The notes beneath the pieces were generated by a model. It searched no databases and was not told the origin of the DNA. It saw only the letters and a list, made by a program, of their open reading frames with translations. A stretch of DNA of 64,000 nucleotides from JARRNJ01 sp037385045 (GTDB lineage: Bacteria; Pseudomonadota; Gammaproteobacteria; JASBUN01): NCBI GenBank assembly GCA_037385045.1, contig JARRNJ010000009.1, positions 1 through 64,000 on the forward strand, written 5' to 3'. The position numbers were made by a program, and so were the translations under genes. This document shows, in pieces, positions 35,547-44,421 of this stretch (position 1 is its first letter; every line of letters begins with the position of its first letter).

Positions 35547-35559
35547 TCAGGGGCCGCCC

Positions 35560-35751
35560 ATGTTGATCCTGCGCTTGCTGCTGTACTTCGTCATATCCCT
35601 GATCGTGCTGTTCCTGGTCATCCTGCTCGGCGAGAAAGGTGCCTGGTATTTCGCCTGGCTGCTCGGCACGGTAATGATCGTGCTGATCTCCGCCGCCGGC
35701 GGCGCCCTATTGGACACCCAGGAGCAGGACCGGAAGGCGACGGGCAAGTAG
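35560..35751 (+). CDS. cydX: Extended CydX-like bd-oxidase subunit with an extra N-terminal helix
   Basis: A 63-residue membrane protein 13 bases after cydB. Residues about 27-36 read GAWYFAWLLGT, matching the N-terminus of CydX (E. coli MWYFAWILGT), followed by the single CydX helix. Ahead of this is another full hydrophobic helix (LILRLLLYFVISLIVLFLVILL) that CydX lacks. CydX stabilises the hemes of CydAB; here it seems fused to a second membrane segment. The start is ATG 35560; a frame extension back into cydB has no ribosome site. Confidence 0.8.
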   Translation: MLILRLLLYFVISLIVLFLVILLGEKGAWYFAWLLGTVMIVLISAAGGALLDTQEQDRKATGK

Positions 35752-36703
35752 TGTCACGTCAACCACTGTTTTCCCACCAATCGGTTGGTCCGCCCGCCTG
35801 CCAACGCCCGCCGAGTACCTGGGCCCACAAAATCCGCATCTGTCCTGCAGCTGATACTTCCCCTATCGGCCAAGCGAAGAAGTCGGTGCCGTGCAAGGTG
35901 GCGCGGGCAGTCGCCGTCGATTGTTGGCGATGGCTTTATGAGTGGTGGGCGTCGGCGATACGGGGAAGACAGTCGCGGCCGCCGGCACGATCATGCAATG
36001 CCATGCAGTCGCGCACCTAATGGTGGCGGGAGACCATTTCCATTCCCGGTCCCGAAGCGCTTGCCGAACCAACTGGTGCTGATAATCAGCGCGCTCACAG
36101 AAATTGACGGCCACCGCCGGGGCCTCGCGTTCGGCCCCGGGGTGCATCCGGATGGGCCCCGGGTAGTGCCGTTGACCTGCGAGAATAGTCCTACGAAACA
36201 AACCAAACACTTCCCTATTCCGCTCGCCCATTGATCGGCACGCGGCCTTTCTCGTTGGCCCGGAATGGCATGCACTACGCCTGGCATCGGACCCGGGTGG
36301 CCCATATAACAACGTCGTCGCCCTGCAGAAGGCGCCGGAGCTGGCGAAGGAGCGCCGAATCGTGTTCCGGCCCGTCAAGGAGGTCCGGAACGGACTCGCC
36401 GCATTAACCATATTCTCAGTATGGCTGCAGTTCTCCCGGATGCGCTTGCCGGTCAACCAAGCGGCGACGGGACCGCACCAGTCTTCCAACTCCACCGGTT
36501 AGGCCAGTAGACCAGGCCGGCACGCCGTCCGATTGCCTGCCTGCCGTTGGCTGCGCGGGTCAACAATAGCTATTTCCTATCTCATGCAGTTGATTTTCGT
36601 ATTTGATTTATCAAATTCCACCTATCCATACTGCCATTAAGCCACGCAGCCAATCATTGTCGCGCTCGCTTTCTGTACATAGGGCCGGAGGGGGAACAAC
36701 GAA
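35752..36703. other. Long intergenic region between cydX and the ECF module
   Basis: 952 bases. Plus-strand stretches around 36230-36500 have coding-like composition and end in a stop at 36500, but have no start, ribosome site or family I recognise; a decayed gene is possible. The last 150 bases are AT-rich and should hold the promoter of the cobalt/nickel transporter. No cobalamin-riboswitch B12 box (GCCACTG) was found. Confidence 0.45.
36601..36616. promoter_or_regulatory. Perfect 16-bp palindrome before cbiM
   Basis: ATTTGATTTATCAAAT is palindromic (7-base arms around TT) and lies 88 bases before the cbiM start, in the AT-rich promoter region. It resembles an FNR site but with a 2-base instead of 4-base centre. 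A metal-responsive repressor site is equally possible. Confidence 0.4.
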
Positions 36704-37408
36704 ATGCATATAGAAGATGGAATTCTGCCACTCCGGGCCTGGGGCATGTGGTACGGAGTCACGGCTGTATTCGTGTATCCCGGCATCCGCGAAATCAAGC
36801 GACGAATCAAGGAAAACCTTTCCTACAAGCCATTTCTGGCCATGGTGGGTGTAGCCGTCTTTGTGATCTCGGCCATGCACCTGCCGGTACCGGTCACCGG
36901 CTCTTGCTCCCATCCTTGCGGTACGCCGCTCGCGGCGATCATTGTCGGTCCTTTGGCTACATCCGTAATCTCACTGGTCGTTCTGTTCTTCCAGGCCGTA
37001 TTTCTGGGACACGGAGGGATCACCACCATCGGGGCTAACGACTTTTCGATGGGCATTGTTGGTGGCATCTCCGGCTATCTCTGTTGGTGGTTTCTCCGCC
37101 GCCTCAATTCTCCCCTATGGTTGGCGGGCGGCGTAGCCGGTTTCGTAGGCGATGTGATGACTTATTTGACATCGTCTTTCGAGTTGGCTTTGAGCCTGCA
37201 CGGACACATCCCTCTGGTCAAACAGTGGATGATCTTTTTTTCCGGGTACGGGCCCACCCAGCTTCCGCTCGCAGTCGCTGAAGCCGTGTTCACCGCAGTC
37301 GTGCTTCAGGCGATGTACAACCGCAGGCCCGACCTATTGCCCGCCGTGGGCGTCCCGAGAGCATTTGGCGGCATAAGTCAAGATCAAGTCGGAGGTCGAC
37401 AGCCATGA
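36704..37408 (+). CDS. cbiM: CbiM-family cobalt/nickel ECF transporter substrate-binding subunit
   Basis: A 234-residue membrane protein with about six helices. It begins MHIEDGILP: in this family the processed N-terminus with histidine at position 2 binds Co(II) or Ni(II). SHPCGTPLAAIIVGP, HGGITTIGANDFSMGIVGG and GYGPTQLPLAVAEAVFTA are family stretches. It takes up cobalt or nickel together with CbiQ and CbiO. It overlaps the next gene by four bases. Codon use is lighter in G and C than in the neighbouring cyd genes. Confidence 0.9.
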   Translation: MHIEDGILPLRAWGMWYGVTAVFVYPGIREIKRRIKENLSYKPFLAMVGVAVFVISAMHLPVPVTGSCSHPCGTPLAAIIVGPLATSVISLVVLFFQAVFLGHGGITTIGANDFSMGIVGGISGYLCWWFLRRLNSPLWLAGGVAGFVGDVMTYLTSSFELALSLHGHIPLVKQWMIFFSGYGPTQLPLAVAEAVFTAVVLQAMYNRRPDLLPAVGVPRAFGGISQDQVGGRQP

Positions 37409-37722
37409 GTCCCGATGAAGCAACCGCGACCAGCGACAAACCCTGGTTCGATCCGTTTACCCGCTGGATGTTGATAACGATGTTCGTGCTACTGGCGGCG
37501 ATTTTCATCGCGGCCAAATACATGGACATGCACAACATGACGGGGGGCGGCACCGACGATGTCGTCAACGCCATGGCTTCCATGGCCGCGCATGCCAAGG
37601 CGCATCCGTTCATCAACTTGCCGGGAGACGCGCAAGTGGGAGCCTTTTCCGTGGCCAACTTCTTTTCAGGCTTGATTGTGGGGCACCACTGGAAGAGGCT
37701 GTTCGAAAAAGAGACAAAATAG
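37405..37722 (+). CDS. Small two-helix membrane subunit of the ECF transporter (CbiN-like role)
   Basis: A 105-residue protein with one helix near the N-terminus (RWMLITMFVLLAAIFIAAKYM) and a second, shorter one near the end (VGAFSVANFFSGLIVGHHW). The loop between is rich in M, H and D (MDMHNMTGGGTDD), which could contact metal. Position and topology match CbiN, the helper subunit of CbiM, but the sequence is not clearly CbiN. It overlaps cbiM by four bases and precedes cbiQ by 22. Confidence 0.65.
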   Translation: MSPDEATATSDKPWFDPFTRWMLITMFVLLAAIFIAAKYMDMHNMTGGGTDDVVNAMASMAAHAKAHPFINLPGDAQVGAFSVANFFSGLIVGHHWKRLFEKETK

Positions 37723-37744
37723 AGCCACAAGGGTAATCGTAGTT

Positions 37745-38530
37745 ATGGAATTCTCCGCGGACCGGTTGTCTGTGCTCTCCGAAGAGACTTACCTGCGGCG
37801 TTTGGATGGGCGAATCAAGACCTGCGTCTTCCTGGCTGCCATAGTCATCGTAAGCATCCTGACCAAATGGCATTGCGCGGCCAGCGCTTTGCTCGTGGCG
37901 CTGACCCTTATTGCCACGTTGCGGCTGCCATGGAGAAAAGTGCTGTGGCGCATGGCCGGTCCGTTCGGCATCGCATGGCTGGTGTTGGCCAGTCTGGTAT
38001 TCACCACCGGCCATACGGTTGTGGCCACGATCAGTTTCTGGCATGTATCGGTGCCGGTTTACCGGGAAGGGATGGCGCTGGGTTTCCTGATAATGCTGCG
38101 TATCCTTGCGGCAGTGTCTTTCGCCATGTTGCTTTCCTTCTCGACTCCTATGGTGGAGATCCTGGCGACACTCCGCCTGGCTAAAGTGCCGGGACTGATC
38201 CTCGACATTGCCGATATGGTTTACCGCTATGCATTTTTGCTCCGCGACACCTCCGCGACGATGCGCAAGGCGCAGCGCGCCAGGGGAGGAGAAGGGCTAC
38301 CCTGGAGGCAACAGGCCAGGGACGTGGGGATGGTGGCGGGAAATCTCCTGATAAAGGCTTTCAACCGCAGTGTCGGCATATACAAGGCCATGTTGGCGCG
38401 CGGATACGACGAAGATGCGCAAATGCTGCCGTATTTTTCTCGACCTGTTCCAACCAAAGATTTCCTAATCGGCATCAGCGCGGGACTCATTCTGCTCGCG
38501 TTGCTGATCTCCAATTTCGCAGTCGCTTGA
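37745..38530 (+). CDS. cbiQ: CbiQ-family ECF transporter transmembrane (T) component
   Basis: A 261-residue membrane protein that couples the ATPase to the metal-binding subunit. It begins with the family phrase LRRLDGRIKTCVFLAAIVIVS, has five to six helices, and carries the coupling motifs in the cytoplasmic loop (MRKAQRARGG and YKAMLARGYDED, the second being the Ala-Arg-Gly motif). The start is ATG 37745. It sits between the small membrane protein and cbiO. Confidence 0.9.
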   Translation: MEFSADRLSVLSEETYLRRLDGRIKTCVFLAAIVIVSILTKWHCAASALLVALTLIATLRLPWRKVLWRMAGPFGIAWLVLASLVFTTGHTVVATISFWHVSVPVYREGMALGFLIMLRILAAVSFAMLLSFSTPMVEILATLRLAKVPGLILDIADMVYRYAFLLRDTSATMRKAQRARGGEGLPWRQQARDVGMVAGNLLIKAFNRSVGIYKAMLARGYDEDAQMLPYFSRPVPTKDFLIGISAGLILLALLISNFAVA

Positions 38531-38546
38531 AAGGGTGGTTTCAAAG

Positions 38547-39452
38547 ATGGATCTAATTCAACTGTCGAATGTTTCCTATATCTATCCCGACGGCACGAAG
38601 GCCCTGGCCAACATAGATTTTTCGGTCGGCTCGGGGGAAAGGGTTGCCGTGCTGGGCCACAATGGAGCGGGCAAGTCCACCCTTTTCCAGCTGTTCAACG
38701 GTCTGCTGACGCCGACGTCCGGTCTCTTGACCATCAACGGCCGGAGCGTCACGAAATCCTACCTGAAAACAGTGCGCCAGATGGTCGGCATGGTATTCCA
38801 GGACCCGGACGACCAGATCTTTTGCAGTACCGTACGACAGGAAATCGCTTACGGTTTGACAAATCTGCGGCTTTCCCGTGATGACATCGAACGGGCCGTT
38901 GCCTGGGCGATGCAAGTCGTTGGACTTTCCGGCTACGAAGACCGAAGTCCGTTCAATCTCAGCGGCGGCGAGAAAAAACGAGTGGCCTTGGCCAGCGTAC
39001 TGGCCATGCGGCCCGAAATCCTGGTGCTCGATGAACCGACAGGCGCTCTTGATCCCGTCGGCGTCGAACAAATTATCGAGCTCTTGAACCGCATAAACCG
39101 CGAACTGGGGATCACACTCGTCTTCGCCACCCATGACGTCGATGCCGTCCCACTGTTGGCCGACCGGGTTTATGTGATGGATAAGGGGGAGATCAGGCTG
39201 GAGGGTTCAACCGCGGACGTGTTCTCCAAGAAGGAATTCATCCGCGCTCATAATCTTCGACTGCCCTACGTCGCCCGTCTGGCCGAGCTACTGGAACAAG
39301 ACGGCGAATACCGGTTTCCGAAGCTCCCCCTGACCGTGGATCAAGCAAGGAAGATGCTTTTGGAACATGCGAGGCGAGGGAGATTGGAGGTCGTCGGCTC
39401 GAATTCAAGTCCAAATGACCGCCGAATGAATTGTCGCCTTTGCCGGATGTAA
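38547..39452 (+). CDS. cbiO: CbiO-family ECF transporter ATP-binding protein
   Basis: A 301-residue ABC ATPase. Walker A is GHNGAGKST, the signature NLSGGEKKRVALA, Walker B ILVLDEPTGALD, and the switch histidine lies in VFATHDVDAV. The Q-loop phrase VFQDPDDQIFCSTV is that of ECF-type ATPases. The last 30 residues are hydrophilic and cysteine-containing (NCRLCRM). I start at ATG 38547 rather than the GTG four codons before. A possible terminator follows at 39453. Confidence 0.92.
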   Translation: MDLIQLSNVSYIYPDGTKALANIDFSVGSGERVAVLGHNGAGKSTLFQLFNGLLTPTSGLLTINGRSVTKSYLKTVRQMVGMVFQDPDDQIFCSTVRQEIAYGLTNLRLSRDDIERAVAWAMQVVGLSGYEDRSPFNLSGGEKKRVALASVLAMRPEILVLDEPTGALDPVGVEQIIELLNRINRELGITLVFATHDVDAVPLLADRVYVMDKGEIRLEGSTADVFSKKEFIRAHNLRLPYVARLAELLEQDGEYRFPKLPLTVDQARKMLLEHARRGRLEVVGSNSSPNDRRMNCRLCRM

Positions 39453-39510
39453 AAAAAGGGGAGACCGAGGAATTATTCATTGACCACCTCGGCCCTTTCC
39501 TTTTTCGGAC
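39453..39510 (+). terminator. Probable terminator after cbiO
   Basis: CCGAGG (39465-39470) pairs with CCTCGG (39487-39492), flanked by an A-run before and CCCTTTCCTTTTT after. The stem is short, but the A-rich/T-rich flanks extend it. It closes the ECF operon. Confidence 0.45.
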
Positions 39511-39893
39511 GCGCGCGGGCCATCCGACCCCGCTTTGTTAGGCGCGCACCGCCAAGCCCATTTGCCGCGATGCACGCTCCCATAGTCCTGTTGAACAGAA
39601 TTCAAGTCCTCCGTCCCCCTTCTTTCGTGGCGTCTGTCGGCGCGGGATGCCGACGATCCGCTGCGGTGGTCACTGATCAAGTCGGGATTTTCGCGGCGAT
39701 TGGAAACCGGCGAACACGCCCGCCAAAGCGCGGGTACCGGCATGGAGTGCAACACAGTCCAGCGCCATGACAGTCACCCCGATTGCGCGTCGCTTCATCC
39801 GGGCTACTTCGATTCGGTGGCGGCGTGTTGCAGGTAGCGGACAGGGCAACGCGTGGCCTGGGGGCCGCGCAGAGCTTGGCGGTTCGCCACGGG
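39511..39893. other. Intergenic region between cbiO and cydC (convergent)
   Basis: About 380 bases with no gene I can support on either strand. It marks the right edge of the lower-GC module. Confidence 0.4.
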
Positions 39894-41642
39894 TTATTCA
39901 CTGACGGCCGTTGGCCACGTTAAGGGCCGGTACAATTCGCGGTAGCGTGTTCCTTCGCCCAGCAGCGCGGCATGGGTACCCCGCTCCACAATGCGGCCGT
40001 TTTCCATCACCGCGATCCGGTCCATGCGTTCGAGGCCCGTGGCGCGGTGGGTGATGACGATCAGGGTGCGGCCGCCGGGCCGGTCCAGCAGCGCGTCCAT
40101 CAAGCGGCCCGCGGTAGTGGCGTCGAGGCCTTCGGTCGGTTCGTCCAGGATCAGGATGGGCGTATCGGCCAGCAGCGCACGGGCCACCGCCAGGCGCCGC
40201 GCCTGGCCGCCGGACACGCGTGCGCCCGCCTCGCCTACGTAGGTATCGTAGCCTTGCGGCAGCGCCGCGATTTCGTCGTGGATCTGCGCGGCCGTGCAGG
40301 CGGCAACCAGTTCCGCGTGGTTCGCCGCCGGCTTTGCCAGCAGCAGGTTCTCACGCACCGTGGCGTTGAACAGGTGCGCCCGTTGCGGGGCCAGGGTGAT
40401 CAGGCGCCGCACGTCATCGGTCCGATAGGCGCTGAGATCGCGCCCGCCCAGCTCGATGGCTCCGTCCTGATACTCCCAGAACCGCAGCAGCGCGTTCGCC
40501 AGGCTGGTCTTGCCGCAGCCGCTGGACCCCACGATGGCGAGCCGTTGGCCCTGAGCGACATCGAGATCAATACCGTCCAGAGCCCAGGGCTCGGCAGGTC
40601 CGTAACGCAGGCGCACCCCCGCCAGCCGCAAGCCGCAATCGGACGGCTGCGGCGAGGGGCCCGGCGGCTCGTGAATCGCCGGCGGCGTATCGACCACCGC
40701 GAAAATGCGCCGCGCCGCGGCCAACGTATGGCCGAGGTATTGATAGGCCTGGGGCAAGCCCGCAACCGCTTCGAAGCTCCCCAGGGCCACCAACGCGAAC
40801 ATGGGCAGGTCCACTGCCGGCACCTGTTGCTGGCGCACCAGTGCGATCGCCGTCAGGGTGACCAGCCAAACCGCAAGGTTGGTGAACAGGCCGGACAAGG
40901 CCGAACCAAGTCCCGTCACGCGGCTCATGCGGTCCTGGTCATCCACCAGCGTCCGGCTCAGGCCGGCGATGCGCCGCTGCTGTCGCTCCATGGCGCCGAA
41001 CACCACCAGCTCGCCCATGCCCTGCACCGCGTCGACCACGTTGACCCGCAGCCGGGACGAGGTCTCCAGCATACGTTTTCCCGGTCCTCGCCCCAGGCGG
41101 TGCGCCATTACCGGAACGGCGATCCCGGCCAGCAGGAGGAAGCCCAGGTCGGCCAGCGCCACGGCCCAACTGTAGTGGCTGAGAAAAGCGAACACCGCCA
41201 ACGCCGCGACCACAGCGACGGCCACCGGCGCCAAAGTCCGCAGGTAGAAATTCTCCAGGGCGTCGATATCCGCGCCCATGCGGCTGAGCAGGTCGCCGCC
41301 GCGATAGTGCTGCAGCGCGGCGGGGGCCAGCGGCTCGACGTGGCGGTAGAACCAGACCCGCAGTCCGGAGAGGAAACGCAGCGTCGCTTCGTGGGTGATC
41401 AGGCGTTCCAGATAACGTCCGCCGGTGCGCAGGATCGCGAACAGGCGGATGGCCGCCGCGGGCGTGAAATAATTCATGGTGCCGCCGGCGGCGCCGGCGG
41501 CCGCCATGGCGGCAATGAACCAGCCGGCGACGCCGAGCAGCGCCACGTTCGACAGGACCACCACCAGGGCGACGGCCGCACCGGCGGTCATCCAGCGCCA
41601 ATAGGGACCGAGCAGACCCGTCAACCGCAGCAGGGTTTTCAT
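39894..41642 (-). CDS. cydC: Thiol reductant ABC exporter subunit CydC
   Basis: A 582-residue fused ABC exporter half: six membrane helices (about 15-300), then the ATPase with Walker A GSSGCGKTS, signature ARVSGGQARRLAVARAL and Walker B ILILDEPTEGLD. CydCD exports cysteine and glutathione to the periplasm and is needed to assemble cytochrome bd. It shares four bases with cydD and is the second gene of the pair. The cognate oxidase genes are 4 kb away across the ECF module. Confidence 0.93.
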   Translation of the reverse strand: MKTLLRLTGLLGPYWRWMTAGAAVALVVVLSNVALLGVAGWFIAAMAAAGAAGGTMNYFTPAAAIRLFAILRTGGRYLERLITHEATLRFLSGLRVWFYRHVEPLAPAALQHYRGGDLLSRMGADIDALENFYLRTLAPVAVAVVAALAVFAFLSHYSWAVALADLGFLLLAGIAVPVMAHRLGRGPGKRMLETSSRLRVNVVDAVQGMGELVVFGAMERQQRRIAGLSRTLVDDQDRMSRVTGLGSALSGLFTNLAVWLVTLTAIALVRQQQVPAVDLPMFALVALGSFEAVAGLPQAYQYLGHTLAAARRIFAVVDTPPAIHEPPGPSPQPSDCGLRLAGVRLRYGPAEPWALDGIDLDVAQGQRLAIVGSSGCGKTSLANALLRFWEYQDGAIELGGRDLSAYRTDDVRRLITLAPQRAHLFNATVRENLLLAKPAANHAELVAACTAAQIHDEIAALPQGYDTYVGEAGARVSGGQARRLAVARALLADTPILILDEPTEGLDATTAGRLMDALLDRPGGRTLIVITHRATGLERMDRIAVMENGRIVERGTHAALLGEGTRYRELYRPLTWPTAVSE

Positions 41643-43366
41643 GCCGCACCCCCGTAGGCCTGCACGAACTGCCGGTACAGGCCGTCGCCGGCGAGCAGCG
41701 CCTCGTGGGATCCGGATTCCACCAGCCGGCCGCGCTCCAGCACCAGAATCCGGTCCGCCCGGCGCACCGTGTCCAGGCGGTGGGCGATGGTCAGCAGCGT
41801 ACGGCCTTGGGCCAACCGCTCGACGGCCGCGGTCAGCCTGCGCTCGCTTACCAGGTCCAGTCCGGCGCTCGGCTCGTCCAGCAGCACCAGCGGCGCATCC
41901 TTGAAAAACACCCGCGCCAGCGCCAGCCGCTGTGCCTGACCGCCGGAAAGGCCGCGGCCGCCCTCGCCCACCACGGTGTCGTAGCCGTCCGGCAGCGCGG
42001 CAATGAACTCGTCCGCCAGCGCCAGACGCGCCGCCCGGCGCACCGCATCCGGTTCGCCCGCGTCCCGGCCCATGCAGATGTTGTCAGCCACCGTGCCGTG
42101 AAACATACGCGGATTCTGCGGCACCCACGCCACGTGCCGCCGCCAGTGCCCGGGGTCAATGTCGCCCAGCGTCTGGCCGTTGACCAGAATACCGCCGGCC
42201 AGCGGCTGCGCGAACCCGAGCAGGAGATTGAACACCGTGGTCTTGCCCGCGCCCGACGGCCCCACCAATGCCACCCGTTCGCCCGGCTCCAGGGTAAAGG
42301 AAACACCGTCCAGTGCCGGAGGCCCGTCCGCGTAAGCAAAGCGAACGTCGCGCAGCTGCACGCGCAGCCGTTCGGCCGGTGCCAGTTCCTGTTTTGCATC
42401 CGAACGGGCCGCGGGCCGCGTCTGCAGCAACTCCACCATGCGCTCGGCGGCGCCGATGGCTTCCATGCGGGCGTGATAGTGGGTGCCCAAAGTCCGCAAG
42501 GGCAGATAAAACTCGGGCGCCAGCAACAGGATCAGAAAACCCGACTGGAAGCCCAACTCACCCCACAACAGGCGGAAACCGATCAGCACCGCGACCATGG
42601 CGATGCTGACCGTGGCCAGGAACTCCAGGGCCAGCGAGGAGAGAAAGGCCACGCGAAGCACGGCCATGGTGCTCTTGCGGTATTCGTCGGAGAGTTGCGC
42701 GACCACCTCGGCCTCGCGCCGGCTGGCGTTGAACAGTTTGAGGACCGGCAGGCCTTGAATGGTGTCGAGAAAATGGGCGCTCAGCCGCGCCAGCCGGCGC
42801 CACTGGCGCTGGTTGAGCGCTTCGGCGCCCTTGCCGATCAGGATCATGAACAGCGGAATCAACGGGCCCGTCACCAGCAGGATCAGCCCCGAAACCCAAT
42901 CGAAAGGAAACACGACCGCCAGGATCGCCAGCGGCACCAATGCCGCCAGGGACAGCTGGGGAAGATAGCGCGCGTAGTAGGCTTCCAGCGCCTCCACGCC
43001 GTCGACCACCGTCGTAGCCAGTTCACCACTGCGTTCCCGGGACAGGTGCACCGGGCCCAGCGCCCGCAGGTGATCCATCAGCTGCTCGCGCACCGCCAGC
43101 TTGATGCCCGCTGCCGCACGGAACGCGACCCATTCAGCCAGCCAGGCGCTGAGCGCACGCAGACCGTAGACTGCCAGCAGGCCCCACAGCACCGGCATGA
43201 CGGCGGTCAACGCCTGCCGCTCGAACACCACGCGGTTGACCACGCCGGCAAGCAGCCACGCCTGCGCGATGAGCAGCACGCCGCCGCCGGTGCCCAGGGC
43301 CACGGCGCCGCGCAGCGGCCCGATGGAGTGCGTACCAGCCTGTTTGAGCCACTCAGTGGTTGTCAT
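41639..43366 (-). CDS. cydD: Thiol reductant ABC exporter subunit CydD
   Basis: A 575-residue fused ABC exporter half, partner of CydC. Membrane domain about 20-310; ATPase with Walker A GPSGAGKTT, signature GLSGGQAQRLALARVF and Walker B LVLLDEPSAGLD. The start is ATG 43366. It begins 88 bases after the LysR-like gene in the same direction, separated by a hairpin and a pyrimidine/purine tract. Confidence 0.93.
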   Translation of the reverse strand: MTTTEWLKQAGTHSIGPLRGAVALGTGGGVLLIAQAWLLAGVVNRVVFERQALTAVMPVLWGLLAVYGLRALSAWLAEWVAFRAAAGIKLAVREQLMDHLRALGPVHLSRERSGELATTVVDGVEALEAYYARYLPQLSLAALVPLAILAVVFPFDWVSGLILLVTGPLIPLFMILIGKGAEALNQRQWRRLARLSAHFLDTIQGLPVLKLFNASRREAEVVAQLSDEYRKSTMAVLRVAFLSSLALEFLATVSIAMVAVLIGFRLLWGELGFQSGFLILLLAPEFYLPLRTLGTHYHARMEAIGAAERMVELLQTRPAARSDAKQELAPAERLRVQLRDVRFAYADGPPALDGVSFTLEPGERVALVGPSGAGKTTVFNLLLGFAQPLAGGILVNGQTLGDIDPGHWRRHVAWVPQNPRMFHGTVADNICMGRDAGEPDAVRRAARLALADEFIAALPDGYDTVVGEGGRGLSGGQAQRLALARVFFKDAPLVLLDEPSAGLDLVSERRLTAAVERLAQGRTLLTIAHRLDTVRRADRILVLERGRLVESGSHEALLAGDGLYRQFVQAYGGAA

Positions 43367-43453
43367 GACTGCAGAGCCAAGTGAAAAGGGAAACGAGGAA
43401 AGAGAAGAGAACGGTCGCCTTGCCTTTGCCCTTTTCCCTTTACTCTTTCCCCT

Positions 43454-43482
43454 GCCGCAGGCCGGCCACGCCGGCCTGCGGC
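43454..43482 (-). other. Perfect 13-bp hairpin after the LysR-like gene
   Basis: GCCGCAGGCCGGC, three bases, GCCGGCCTGCGGC. It starts right at the stop codon of the LysR-like gene and is followed on the minus strand by a long purine-rich then pyrimidine-rich tract (43393-43452) rather than a T-run. It may stop or stabilise the transcript. Confidence 0.5.
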
Positions 43483-44402
43483 TAAGGCATCGATTTGTCG
43501 TGACCGGTGAAGTCGGTTCCCCCGCCGCCGGCGCCTCGGCGGCGCTTCACGGCGGAGGTCTGCTGGCCCTGGTAAAGCTCCTGCTGGGGACGCCGGAAAA
43601 ATTCCGGGTCCATCAATTCGAGAAAGATCCGCGCCTGGGGCGACAGGAACTGGCCGCGCCGCATCACCACGCCGTAGGTTCGCTGGGGGAAATACTCGCC
43701 CAGCGGTATGGCCGCCAGCTTGTCGTCATCCTTGAGGCAGATGCTGGTGACCACCGACACCCCCAGGCCCAGCTCCACGAACTTCTTGATCACTTCCCAG
43801 CCGCCGGCTTCCAGCACCACTTCATAGGGCACCCCGTGCTGATGAAACACCAGGTCGACAATATGCCAGGTACTCAGGTGCCGCGGCGGCAGGATCAGCC
43901 CGTAGTGGCTGATATCCTCCAGCGTCACCTGTTCCTGCTTCGCCAGCGGATGATCCAATGCCGTAATCAGCATCGGATCGTAGGTGAAGATCGGGTCGTA
44001 GTTGATGTCCTGGGGAATATCGATCATGGACCCGACGGCGAAGTCCACCTCGCCGCCGCGCAGCAAGGCCAAACCGTCGCGTCCGGTGACATTGTGCAGG
44101 TGCAACGTCACCTGGGGGTAGAGGTCGGAAAAGCGTTTCACATACTCCGGCAGCAGATACAGAATGGTGGACTCGCCCGCGGCGATGTCCAGGGATCCCG
44201 ATTCGATCTGGCCCATTTTGGCGGAAAACAACTCCGGCAGATGGTCCATGCCCTCCACGAGCGGCAGCGCCGTCTCCAGCAGCACCTGGCCCGCCGGCGT
44301 CAACTCGATCCGCGGTCCACGGCGCTCGAACAGGGCCGCATGGCAGAATGCCCGCAGCTGGCGCAGGCGGTTGTGCCTGGACGCACCGGTCGACTCGGCC
44401 AT
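43482..44402 (-). CDS. LysR-family regulator with a shortened DNA-binding domain
   Basis: A 306-residue protein with a complete LysR effector-binding domain (about 65-275; SLDIAAGESTILYLLPEYVKRFSDLYPQVTLHLHN and LGVSVVTSICL). The N-terminus is abnormal: only about 38 residues precede the wing/linker (ALFERRGPRIELTPAGQVLLE), against about 58 in a normal LysR protein. The first helix and most of the turn are absent. The start is ATG 44402, eight bases after GGAGG; nothing upstream encodes the missing part in any frame. It is divergent from aceA, with a palindrome between, and may control it if it can still bind DNA. Confidence 0.78.
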   Translation of the reverse strand: MAESTGASRHNRLRQLRAFCHAALFERRGPRIELTPAGQVLLETALPLVEGMDHLPELFSAKMGQIESGSLDIAAGESTILYLLPEYVKRFSDLYPQVTLHLHNVTGRDGLALLRGGEVDFAVGSMIDIPQDINYDPIFTYDPMLITALDHPLAKQEQVTLEDISHYGLILPPRHLSTWHIVDLVFHQHGVPYEVVLEAGGWEVIKKFVELGLGVSVVTSICLKDDDKLAAIPLGEYFPQRTYGVVMRRGQFLSPQARIFLELMDPEFFRRPQQELYQGQQTSAVKRRRGAGGGGTDFTGHDKSMP

Positions 44403-44421
44403 GGCTGATACCTCCATTGGC

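Noticed and set aside
35863..36495. 210-codon minus-strand gene in the gap after cydX
   Set aside because: The translation looks like antisense or random sequence, with no ribosome site or domain.
36601..36616. FNR/ANR site
   Set aside because: The half-sites TTGAT and ATCAA are separated by two bases instead of four.
36500..36703. Cobalamin riboswitch before cbiM
   Set aside because: No B12 box (GCCACTG) or surrounding pairing was found.
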